Under the pieces are notes generated by a model. The model made no database searches, was not told the DNA's origin, and saw only the letters and a program-made list of their open reading frames with translations. This document shows positions 1 to 5,865 of a DNA stretch of 6,189 nucleotides, piece after piece; position 1 is the first letter of the stretch; every line of letters begins with the position of its first letter. A program made the position numbers and the translations under genes. Origin of the DNA: Neptuniibacter sp. (GTDB taxonomy: Bacteria > Pseudomonadota > Gammaproteobacteria > Pseudomonadales > Balneatricaceae); assembly GCA_030149405.1 (NCBI GenBank), contig JASBRM010000182.1, positions 1-6,189 of the forward strand. The letters are read 5' to 3'.

Positions 1-2
1 GC

Positions 3-104
3 CCAGACCTTGAATGTGGGATGGCATATCAGCGGAACCTTGATGAGTTCGCTGATTATTTTACCAACTTAAGCCTGTGTAAGCTCTGGGAAAGATTTTG
101 TTAG
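3..104 (+). CDS. C-terminal tail of an unidentified protein (5' truncated by window edge)
   Basis: An open frame enters from the left edge and ends at TAG (102-104), giving 33 residues that finish in LSLCKLWERFC. The composition is protein-like, with mixed acidic, aromatic and hydrophobic residues and three cysteines. The other plus frames close early (TGA in frame 2; TAA in frame 1 at about 70), and no long minus-strand frame competes. No domain or family can be recognised from so short a tail. It converges on the minus-strand lipoprotein, whose stop lies 43 bases further on. The gap between them has a short CACA/TGTG hairpin but no T-run, so no clear terminator. It could also be chance open sequence, since only about 100 bases are visible. 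Confidence 0.4.
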   Translation, partial: PDLECGMAYQRNLDEFADYFTNLSLCKLWERFC

Positions 105-147
105 TTTTCACACAGCCTGTGCCATTGGAGGTCATGCTTGAACTTAA

Positions 148-615
148 TCAGTTAGAGTCCAATTTATTTACATATATATGGAGCTGACCGTCATTCACTT
201 TAATGTAAACATCATCCTTGCGATGTGCCCCTGATACTGCACTTGTGATCTCTTTCTCAACTCCATTAACCAGATCGCTTTCAAATGACCTGATATGAGT
301 ATCTGAAAAGCAGTATGCCTCATAAGTATTTATTTCAATTTTAAGTTTTTCATATACATCATGTGGAGATGCCTGAATAGTTATGTATCCATAAAGCTCA
401 TCATGGGACATTGGCCTTATGTTGAACTGGTGAAGTTCAACAGGGAAGTCGCTTCTGGTTTTCACTCTATTAATTAGAGTATCAGCGAATCCTCTGCACT
501 CTTTCAGTACTGGTATTGATATAAAACCTTTATCATCGGATGTGCATCCTGATATGAAAATACAGGCGAAGGTTAAACATATTGATTTCACGAAGAGGGG
601 GGAATACTTTTCCAA
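148..615 (-). CDS. small putative lipoprotein of unknown function
   Basis: The product is 155 residues and not a family I recognise. The N-terminus is a lipoprotein signal: basic residues K3 and K10, a hydrophobic core around residues 11-21, and a lipobox ISGC with C24 as the predicted lipidated cysteine. Residue +2 is Thr, not Asp, so by the usual rule the protein would go to the outer membrane. The mature part is about 130 residues, mixed alpha/beta in appearance, with only two further cysteines (C40, C102) that could form a disulfide. The start is uncertain. The longest frame begins with TTG (613-615), preceded by a weak GAGAG ribosome site at 6 nt. An in-frame GTG at codon 9 (589-591) would give a more standard lipoprotein leader but has C-rich sequence and no ribosome site before it. 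The gene is divergent from the lipoprotein at 720, across a gap of about 100 bases. Its real-gene status rests on the clean signal and lipobox. Confidence 0.72.
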   Translation of the reverse strand: MEKYSPLFVKSICLTFACIFISGCTSDDKGFISIPVLKECRGFADTLINRVKTRSDFPVELHQFNIRPMSHDELYGYITIQASPHDVYEKLKIEINTYEAYCFSDTHIRSFESDLVNGVEKEITSAVSGAHRKDDVYIKVNDGQLHIYVNKLDSN

Positions 616-632
616 AGTAATACTCTCAACTA

Positions 633-648
633 CCCTGTTGTTTCAGGG
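633..648. repeat. small perfect hairpin in the divergent lipoprotein promoter gap
   Basis: CCCTG (633-637) and CAGGG (644-648) are inverted copies with a 6-base loop. The site lies upstream of both divergent lipoprotein genes, so it is not placed like a terminator and no T-run follows it. An operator half-site pair or chance are both possible. The pairing is directly visible; any role is inference. Confidence 0.3.
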
Positions 649-703
649 AAGGCTAACCTACTTCAACTATTAAGACTAGCTATTCAAAATACACTTAGAA
701 TGT

Positions 704-709
704 GAAAGG
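704..709 (+). promoter_or_regulatory. ribosome binding site that favours the ATG at 720
   Basis: GAAAGG (704-709) lies 10 bases before the ATG at 720. The longer frame starting at GTG 702 would bury this site inside the coding region and has no comparable purine-rich site before it. The ATG also yields a compact lipoprotein leader, MKSLGILLLSLFLLLGC, so 720 is the better start. Confidence 0.5.
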
Positions 710-719
710 TAACTCAAGG

Positions 720-1199
720 ATGAAATCACTCGGGATCTTACTTTTATCATTATTCCTTCTGTTGGGCTGTACAGGTGGTAATGACTCGAACAATTTAAGA
801 AAGCCTTATGGGGATAGCTTCAAATTGTCCGACAATGACTATCAACGTCAGGTTGAAGCCTATTTATCAAATTCACAGATTCCGTATCGAAAAAAGCCTG
901 ACGGGTACATTCAATATTCACTATATGATCATCATCACATTTTATCAGCTATCAGAGCATCTCGGCGGGCTAGTACTGACCCATTTTCACTAGAATCGAT
1001 TACACCGAGCAGTGACAGGCATAAGTCCCTTTTAACTACTGAACTGGAAAAAAGAAATCTTTGGTATGATGTTGGTCACGGCTTTAATGGAAATGAAATA
1101 ATTACTTGGAGACGCATCGACGGTGCAAAAGTCGATTTGATAAGAAGAAATGTGAGGTTAATGTTATTAGGGATTTCTCCTACTGAACCAAGACACTAA
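720..1199 (+). CDS. small putative lipoprotein with an apparent internal repeat
   Basis: The product is 159 residues from ATG 720; a GTG at 702 would add six residues. I do not recognise the family. The leader MKSLGILLLSLFLLLGC is a textbook lipoprotein signal with the lipid-bearing cysteine at position 17 and Thr at +2, which predicts outer-membrane sorting. The mature region has two similar helix-strand units. Residues about 44-67 read L-x4-IPY then DGYIQY, and about 104-130 read L-x4-LWY then NGNEIITW. That shape recalls the small alpha-beta ring-building modules of secretion and flagellar lipoproteins such as EscJ and FliF, but the protein has no C-terminal membrane anchor and the similarity is by eye only. 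It has no cysteine besides C17. A His-run (DHHH, 70-73) follows the first unit. The C-terminal third is basic. It is divergent from the lipoprotein at 148-615 and convergent with the GGDEF-EAL gene. Confidence 0.75.
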   Translation: MKSLGILLLSLFLLLGCTGGNDSNNLRKPYGDSFKLSDNDYQRQVEAYLSNSQIPYRKKPDGYIQYSLYDHHHILSAIRASRRASTDPFSLESITPSSDRHKSLLTTELEKRNLWYDVGHGFNGNEIITWRRIDGAKVDLIRRNVRLMLLGISPTEPRH

Positions 1200-1276
1200 T
1201 GTCCGCTTTTGTCAAAATCGAACATCGCTGATCCACCACCTAAGCCTACAGCCTTATCGCTCCTACCCGACATTAG
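1196..1276. repeat. inverted repeat with 65-base spacer in the convergent gap
   Basis: CTAATGTC (1196-1203) and GACATTAG (1269-1276) are perfect 8-base inverted copies. The pairing can be pushed outwards to ACAC (1193-1196) with GTGT (1279-1282) if a three-base bulge is allowed. The left arm overlaps the stop codon of the plus-strand lipoprotein, and the right arm lies 17 bases beyond the stop of the GGDEF-EAL gene. The spacer has no open frame of note and no T-run, so this does not look like a rho-independent terminator. A decayed small mobile element or chance are both possible. Confidence 0.35.
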
Positions 1277-1293
1277 AAGTGTTAGAAAACCAA

Positions 1294-1737
1294 TCAAATC
1301 TCAAAATGCAGATTTTCAGGATTTAAGACCACATCTTCTTTTTTCTGCTTCAGGCTAAGATCTGAGATTAGCTCTTCCAGAATTTTGACTATTTGCGGAT
1401 CAAGTTTTGCCAGTTGATGTTCGAGCTCTTCTCTCTCAATTTCAGAATTCAATGAGGTGTTCAATCCGGAAAAAAGCGGCATTAAAGACAGTGCTAAAAA
1501 CCGGGTTGAGGAGTGGTTGTCGTCAAGTTTTGCAACCCAGTCAGTAAAAGAAGAATATTCAAACGATTCAGGTTTGAGACTGCATTCACCAGCAGTGTAG
1601 AACATGACTGATTCGAACCAAGCTTGGTAGCTTGAAGCCAGATCAAGCACCATACGGTGTTTGCGTTTAATGGGTTGGTGCAATTTCCAGGATTCGGGTT
1701 GTTGCCAACTAGTTGCCCAATCTTCGAAGCTATTTGG
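1294..1737 (-). other. C-terminal extension of the GGDEF-EAL protein, resembling a degenerate CZB domain
   Basis: These are residues 986-1132 of the GGDEF-EAL protein, beyond the last EAL block (QGFFICKPI). The tail is mostly helical in appearance. Known CZB (chemoreceptor zinc-binding) domains carry HxxW in a first helix, then Cx[LF]GxW, then a His pair. Here the frame of that pattern can be followed as YQAW (1022-1025) and SSFTDW (1047-1052), with hydrophobic SLMPLF (1069-1074) about where the His pair would fall. Each expected zinc ligand appears replaced. A last amphipathic stretch with repeated LAKL and ILEEL (about 1088-1112) may be a helix for pairing. The alignment is by eye from memory of the family, so this is a hypothesis and not an assignment. 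Confidence 0.4.
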
Positions 1738-4692
1738 ATCGATGGGTTTACAGATAAAGAACCCCTGAGCGTTCTTACAGCCCAGTTGCAGCAAGCGGAT
1801 ACCCTGTTCTTCTGTTTCGACTCCTTCAGCGATTACCTTATGGCCGAAAGTACCTGAAAGGCCAAGAGTGGCTTCGATGATGGCTAAGTCTTCAGGGTTG
1901 TTAAGCATGCCCTGCACAAAAGAACGATCAATTTTGAGCTCATCTACCGGCAATTGTTTGAGATAGTTGAGCGAGGAATATCCAGTTCCAAAATCATCCA
2001 AAGAGAATCTGATGCCCATATCCCGGCATTGGTTGATGACCTCAAACACTTCGGTGATATTTTCCAAAGCGTGCGTTTCAAGAACCTCAATGCAGAGTAG
2101 GTTCGCTTCTACTTCAGGTGTTTGTTCTAGCAATGCTTTGATTCTGGCAGGAAACTCCATGTCCTGAAGTTGTAACGGAGAGACGTTAACACTGATGGGG
2201 ATTTGCAGCCCTTTGTCCTGCCACTCTTTAATCTGATTTAGTGCTGTCTGGATAACCCATTCACCGACATCGATAGAGAGAGGGTGCGTGCTAATTGTAG
2301 GGATAAAATGGCCCGGCAGTATCAGGCCTTTGTCAGGGTGCTGCCAGCGAATCAGAGCTTCAGCGCCAATTAATTGCCCGGTTTCTAAGTTGATTTTAGG
2401 TTGGTAGTGCAGCACAAATTGCTGGTTTTCAAAGCCCCGCCTGATTTTCTCGGTTGCTTCGTGGTGCCCTCTGAGTAAAAGGTCTTTTTCCGCATCAAAG
2501 AAGTGATAACGATTTTTCCCTGAAAGCTTGGCTTGATACATGGCTTGATCAGCTTCACGAACAAGTTTATCCGCATCATTTGAGCTGCTTTGAGAGTAGA
2601 AAGTAACTCCGATACTGGCAGATATCTGTAGTTTAAAGCCCTGAATAAATATGGGTTTTGATAGCTGCTCGAGCAACGCAATCAGCAAGGGTTTGCAAGC
2701 GTCTTTATTATTTGAATGATTGACCAGTGCGCCAATGAACTCATCGCCACCGACTCTTCCGACAATGGATTGATCATCCAGAGTTTCAGACATTCTTAAC
2801 GCCAGAGTTTTGAGGAGTTTGTCGCCAAAGTCATGACTGTGTGTATCGTTAATCGCTTTGAAGCCATCAAGGTCAAGATAAAATACGGCAAGGCTAAAGT
2901 TTTGTTGTTCTGCTTCAGAGATTTTTTGGTGCAACAGCTGGGTGATGTAGCGTCGGTTAGGCAGGCCTGTGAGTGGGTCAAAATTAGCAATCATCTCTAA
3001 CTGCTTTTGTTGCTCCTTCAAGGCCGTTATATCAGACAATAAAGCGACAAAATTGCGGGTTCCATGTTCTTCTTCAACCGCGCTGATTGTTAGCATCTGG
3101 GCACCGCTGGTGCCATCCTTTTTGCGGTTCCAGATTTCTCCATTCCAATAGCCTTTCTCGAGTAGGTCTTGCCACAAAACATCAAAGAAAACAGAACCAT
3201 GGTGGCCTGAGTTAAGGATGTCTGGTTTCTGACCTATTACCTCTTCACGACCATATCCTGTTATATGAAGAAAGGATTCGTTTACATCAATGATGGTGCC
3301 GTCTCTTTCAGTGATCATGATGCCTTCTCTGGCATGGGTGAACACGTTGGCAGACAGTTTTATTTTTTCCTCAGCTTCTCGGCGATCGGTTATGTCCATG
3401 AATCTGAGAACACAATGATCTGTTCTTCCGGCCAGCGGCTGGATGTTTAAAGAGAAGGTGCGTATCTGGTCGCCATGTTTAATTTCCAGATCATGTTCTT
3501 TATTTGTTTCTAACTGAAAAATTTCATGACAACGGTTTGAGCCAAGGGGCTTTTTGACGGGGGTAAGGTTTACGAAATGGCGTGAAAATTCGTCTATTCT
3601 TTCCCCCGTAAGGCCCGGATACATATCCAGAAAGGCCTTGTTCGCACTGATGATAAGCCCCTGCTTGCAGATGATCATCAGGTCCGTAGAGGAATCAGTA
3701 ATGCTCTGAAGAAACTGGTGTTCGCGTTCAACAATCTTTTTGTTTCGATAGATAAGTGAAGTGATGATCAAGCCGACACTGAGAATCATCAGTCCGATCA
3801 AAATAAAATTATGAATGAAAGAATCTATCTCAGGGTTTGATACGGCACTGGTTGGCAGTATCTGCACAAAATAGCCCATGGATTCATTATTGACTCCGGC
3901 TATTTTGTGCACAGTGAACAGATGCTCATTGTGAATAATAAACCCCGGTGCCTCTACTAAATTAGATACGCCGAGTCGTTTGATTTTCTCAACAAGCTCC
4001 GGCTTTACATCAAAGTTTGCAACATAGTAGCCGTCAATAAAGGTTTTACTCACGGCTCGGGTAAGCTGAGATTGATACTGTTTATCGACTAAGGCAATTG
4101 AATGTATATCCGACTTTTCCAACTCTTTTATGATTGAATTGAAATGAGTAATCACCTCGACCATGCCAATAAATTTACCTGCATCGTAAATTGGTACCAT
4201 CGACTTGAAGCTGATCGAAAATTTGCCAGTACTGATGGTTTCCATAATATGGGGTGATTGCTGCATCATTCTTACGTCAGGTCGAACCAGGGAAATTTGA
4301 TCCCCATATTTTTCCACCCAACTGCGGCTGCGACTGATCCCTTTGCTATCAATTATCTGAATCCAGACATTCTTATACTTGGTATATTTACGAAGCTCTT
4401 GCGATAGGGATTTTGTCGACTCATTCATGCCTTCAACAATGTTGTCATGAGTGAGGATTGATTTAATGGTTTGGTTGTCAGCAAGGGCCAAAGTTACGGC
4501 GAGGGTGTTTTTACGTTTAGCTTCGATGAGTCGGGCTGCGTTGTTATTCATCTCTTGTGAGATGCGTTGTATGTGTTTGGACTCTAGATTGCTGATGGTG
4601 GATTGAGCAATTTGCCAGGCGACCAGAAGGAATATCAGGATGAATGAAAAGATGAGCAGAAATGTGTTTGCAGGTCTGGACGCTTTTGGCAT
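1294..4692 (-). CDS. membrane c-di-GMP sensor protein: double cache, PAS, PAS, GGDEF, EAL, C-terminal extension
   Basis: The product is 1132 residues and should control c-di-GMP at the inner membrane. Order: membrane helix (about 11-30); external sensor of about 260 residues with cache-like blocks (RSRSW, 121-125; MVPIYDAGKFIG, 165-176), closest to the dCache_3 type; second helix (about 296-315); PAS about 325-435; PAS about 445-560; GGDEF about 566-733; EAL about 744-985; then an unusual 147-residue tail. The cyclase site is intact: D607 in YLDLDG, IND at 614-616, GGDEF at 648-652. The inhibitory RxxD site is absent; its positions hold DDQS (639-642). The phosphodiesterase site also looks complete: EAL 778-780, N836, E869, D899-D900 with FGTGYSS, K920, E956, Q976. 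It may therefore be bifunctional. greB lies 93 nt upstream in the same direction. The ATG at 4690-4692 has only a weak purine-rich stretch before it, but the first helix begins just after it. The ligand is unknown. Confidence 0.96.
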   Translation of the reverse strand: MPKASRPANTFLLIFSFILIFLLVAWQIAQSTISNLESKHIQRISQEMNNNAARLIEAKRKNTLAVTLALADNQTIKSILTHDNIVEGMNESTKSLSQELRKYTKYKNVWIQIIDSKGISRSRSWVEKYGDQISLVRPDVRMMQQSPHIMETISTGKFSISFKSMVPIYDAGKFIGMVEVITHFNSIIKELEKSDIHSIALVDKQYQSQLTRAVSKTFIDGYYVANFDVKPELVEKIKRLGVSNLVEAPGFIIHNEHLFTVHKIAGVNNESMGYFVQILPTSAVSNPEIDSFIHNFILIGLMILSVGLIITSLIYRNKKIVEREHQFLQSITDSSTDLMIICKQGLIISANKAFLDMYPGLTGERIDEFSRHFVNLTPVKKPLGSNRCHEIFQLETNKEHDLEIKHGDQIRTFSLNIQPLAGRTDHCVLRFMDITDRREAEEKIKLSANVFTHAREGIMITERDGTIIDVNESFLHITGYGREEVIGQKPDILNSGHHGSVFFDVLWQDLLEKGYWNGEIWNRKKDGTSGAQMLTISAVEEEHGTRNFVALLSDITALKEQQKQLEMIANFDPLTGLPNRRYITQLLHQKISEAEQQNFSLAVFYLDLDGFKAINDTHSHDFGDKLLKTLALRMSETLDDQSIVGRVGGDEFIGALVNHSNNKDACKPLLIALLEQLSKPIFIQGFKLQISASIGVTFYSQSSSNDADKLVREADQAMYQAKLSGKNRYHFFDAEKDLLLRGHHEATEKIRRGFENQQFVLHYQPKINLETGQLIGAEALIRWQHPDKGLILPGHFIPTISTHPLSIDVGEWVIQTALNQIKEWQDKGLQIPISVNVSPLQLQDMEFPARIKALLEQTPEVEANLLCIEVLETHALENITEVFEVINQCRDMGIRFSLDDFGTGYSSLNYLKQLPVDELKIDRSFVQGMLNNPEDLAIIEATLGLSGTFGHKVIAEGVETEEQGIRLLQLGCKNAQGFFICKPIDPNSFEDWATSWQQPESWKLHQPIKRKHRMVLDLASSYQAWFESVMFYTAGECSLKPESFEYSSFTDWVAKLDDNHSSTRFLALSLMPLFSGLNTSLNSEIEREELEHQLAKLDPQIVKILEELISDLSLKQKKEDVVLNPENLHFEI

Positions 4693-4785
4693 TTCGTAAA
4701 GTTTCTTTCGGTATGCTTTTGAACAAACTAATACAAATAATACTAATGTGAAAGAATAGCCCGTTGTAAGCGGTTATGCATTCGA

Positions 4786-5301
4786 TTAATTAACGCCTTC
4801 ATACTCGATTTTTATAATCTCGTACCAGACTTCACTGCCATCCGGTTTGGTTAAACAGATCTCATCGCCCAGATCTTTTTTCAGAATCAGTTTAGCAAGT
4901 GGAGAGTCCATACTGATGTAATCGGAACCTGCATCGATCTCATCAGGTCCTACAATGCGATGGCGCTTCTCCTGGTCATCTTCATCGAGAAGAGTGACCC
5001 AGGCACCAAAAAAAACTGTGTCGCGTTTGGCAGGCTCAGGCGCCCGATCAACAACGACCATATCTTCAAGTCGCTTTGATAAATAGCGCACGCGTCGATC
5101 AATTTCGCGTAGCTGTTTTTTACCGTAGATATACTCGGCGTTTTCAGAACGATCGCCCTGAGCCGCTGCTTCTTTGACCGATTGAGTCACTTCTGGGCGT
5201 TTTACTTTCCAGAGGTATTTCAACTCTTCATTCAGGCGTTTGTAACCTTCGCCAGTAATGTATTTAGAGCTTTTTGGTTGTGGTGGACGCCATCTGCCCA
5301 T
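4786..5301 (-). CDS. greB: transcription elongation factor GreB
   Basis: GreB enters the secondary channel of backtracked RNA polymerase and triggers cleavage of the extruded RNA 3' end, letting elongation resume. The product is 171 residues against about 158 in Escherichia coli. An N-terminal coiled-coil hairpin (about 14-88) carries the tip signature GDRSENAEY (49-57), with the acidic pair D50 and E53 that holds the catalytic magnesium. KKQLREIDRRVRYLSKRLE follows. The C-terminal FKBP-like domain (about 92-171) has VFFGAWV, HRIVGPDEID, DYISMDSPLAKLILKK and WYEI. RPEV, KKxLREIDRRVRYL and VFFGAWV mark it as GreB and not GreA. The excess length is a basic, Trp- and Pro-containing N-terminal extension, MGRWRPPQPKSSK. 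The ATG (5299-5301) has AGGA 11 nt upstream, slightly far. It is divergent from the gene at 5400 and probably read through toward the GGDEF-EAL gene, as no good terminator separates them. Confidence 0.97.
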   Translation of the reverse strand: MGRWRPPQPKSSKYITGEGYKRLNEELKYLWKVKRPEVTQSVKEAAAQGDRSENAEYIYGKKQLREIDRRVRYLSKRLEDMVVVDRAPEPAKRDTVFFGAWVTLLDEDDQEKRHRIVGPDEIDAGSDYISMDSPLAKLILKKDLGDEICLTKPDGSEVWYEIIKIEYEGVN

Positions 5302-5399
5302 TTGTCTGACATTCCTGAATTTATTCTTCTGTAAGGATAAAGAATTTTAGCGGCTTGCCGATAAAAACGGGACTGGCAGTAACGAATATTTCTCTATCC

Positions 5400-5828
5400 A
5401 TGCGTACCGAACAGATACAAACCAAAATTGAGGGTTATACCTCCAATTTGAGCCATGCGGTTCATAGCGGTAATGGTGCGCAGTTCTCAATGCTTCTGAG
5501 CATGATTCATTCGAATCAGATGCTTATGAAGCCAGAAGCAGTTTCCGAGTCTGGAGTAGATTTTAGGCTGCCAGAAGCCGAATCGGTTTATCCTGACCCC
5601 AATGAATTCTACGATGATCAGGTAGTAGAGCGATTAAATAACGCGATTCATGATGGCCTTGTGGGTGACTTTGCGTATGTGAATGGTTATTTGCACACCC
5701 ATGCGCACACACCACGTCAGCAACAGATTGCGTCTGATAACTACGCCAAGGTTGCGCTGATGTCTACCGGGCAATTGATGATTGATGAAATCGAGAATTC
5801 CCGTCAGCAGATCCGGGAAGCGGCCTGA
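5400..5828 (+). CDS. small conserved-looking hypothetical cytoplasmic protein
   Basis: The product is 142 residues from ATG 5400; a TTG at 5355 would add 15 residues. Neither start has a clear ribosome site, so the ATG is chosen as the commoner codon and because the protein-like helical pattern begins there. There is no signal peptide or membrane helix. The N-terminal stretch LSHAVHSGNGAQFSMLLSM (residues 17-35) recalls the small gammaproteobacterial hypotheticals of the VC2046/SO_2500 type, an unchecked recollection. The middle is acidic and Pro-rich (about 46-73). A His cluster, HTHAHT (99-104), could bind metal, though nothing else supports that. The C-terminus is an amphipathic helix ending in REAA. 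It is divergent from greB, with about 98 bases between the starts. Function unknown. Confidence 0.75.
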   Translation: MRTEQIQTKIEGYTSNLSHAVHSGNGAQFSMLLSMIHSNQMLMKPEAVSESGVDFRLPEAESVYPDPNEFYDDQVVERLNNAIHDGLVGDFAYVNGYLHTHAHTPRQQQIASDNYAKVALMSTGQLMIDEIENSRQQIREAA

Positions 5829-5844
5829 TTATAATGTTGTCGTA

Positions 5845-5865
5845 GATTAACTTGGTTGATTAATC
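5845..5865. repeat. AT-rich inverted repeat between convergent genes
   Basis: GATTAA (5845-5850) pairs with TTAATC (5860-5865) across a 9-base loop, and TGATTAATCA (5857-5866) is itself a perfect palindrome. The site lies just after the stop of the plus-strand gene and covers the stop of the minus-strand gene. The stem contains almost no GC and no T-run follows, so a bidirectional terminator role is only weakly supported. Confidence 0.3.

Noticed and set aside
105..121. CACA/TGTG hairpin after the left-edge gene tail
   Set aside because: Four-base stem with no T-run on the plus strand; an 8-base direct repeat AGCCTGTG (71-78 and 114-121) nearby is short enough to be chance.
662..701. Promoter candidates for the plus-strand lipoprotein: TAGAAT (696-701) or CAAAAT (685-690) with TTCAAC (662-667)
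   Set aside because: The best -10 match has no -35 at proper spacing and would start transcription inside the ribosome site; the alternative matches both consensus boxes poorly.
808..993. 61-residue plus-strand open frame inside the second lipoprotein
   Set aside because: It is a frame shadow of a gene with a clear lipobox and a ribosome site.
1200..1293. Integron-type attC site, prompted by GTTAG at 100-104, 151-155 and 1281-1285
   Set aside because: The full GTTRRRY and RYYYAAC core pairs are not present with the right spacing, the neighbouring genes face different directions, and no integrase is visible.
1657..3450. Several 60-100 residue open frames on both strands inside the large gene (for example 2385-2681 minus, 2969-3151 plus, 3265-3450 plus)
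   Set aside because: They lie in other frames of a coding region with unmistakable PAS, GGDEF and EAL motifs, and their translations show no signal, domain or sensible composition.
4544..4726. 60-residue minus-strand open frame overlapping the start of the GGDEF-EAL gene
   Set aside because: It overlaps the first membrane helix of the real protein in another frame and is Ser/His/Thr-rich with no recognisable feature.
4743..4785. Possible greB terminator (CCG/CGG hairpin followed by CTATTCTTTC on the minus strand)
   Set aside because: The stem is only three to four base pairs and the T content after it is interrupted, which is too weak to call.
5344..5372. Promoter candidate for greB: TAAAAT on the minus strand (5344-5349)
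   Set aside because: No acceptable -35 sequence lies 16-18 bases upstream, so it is only an AT-rich match.
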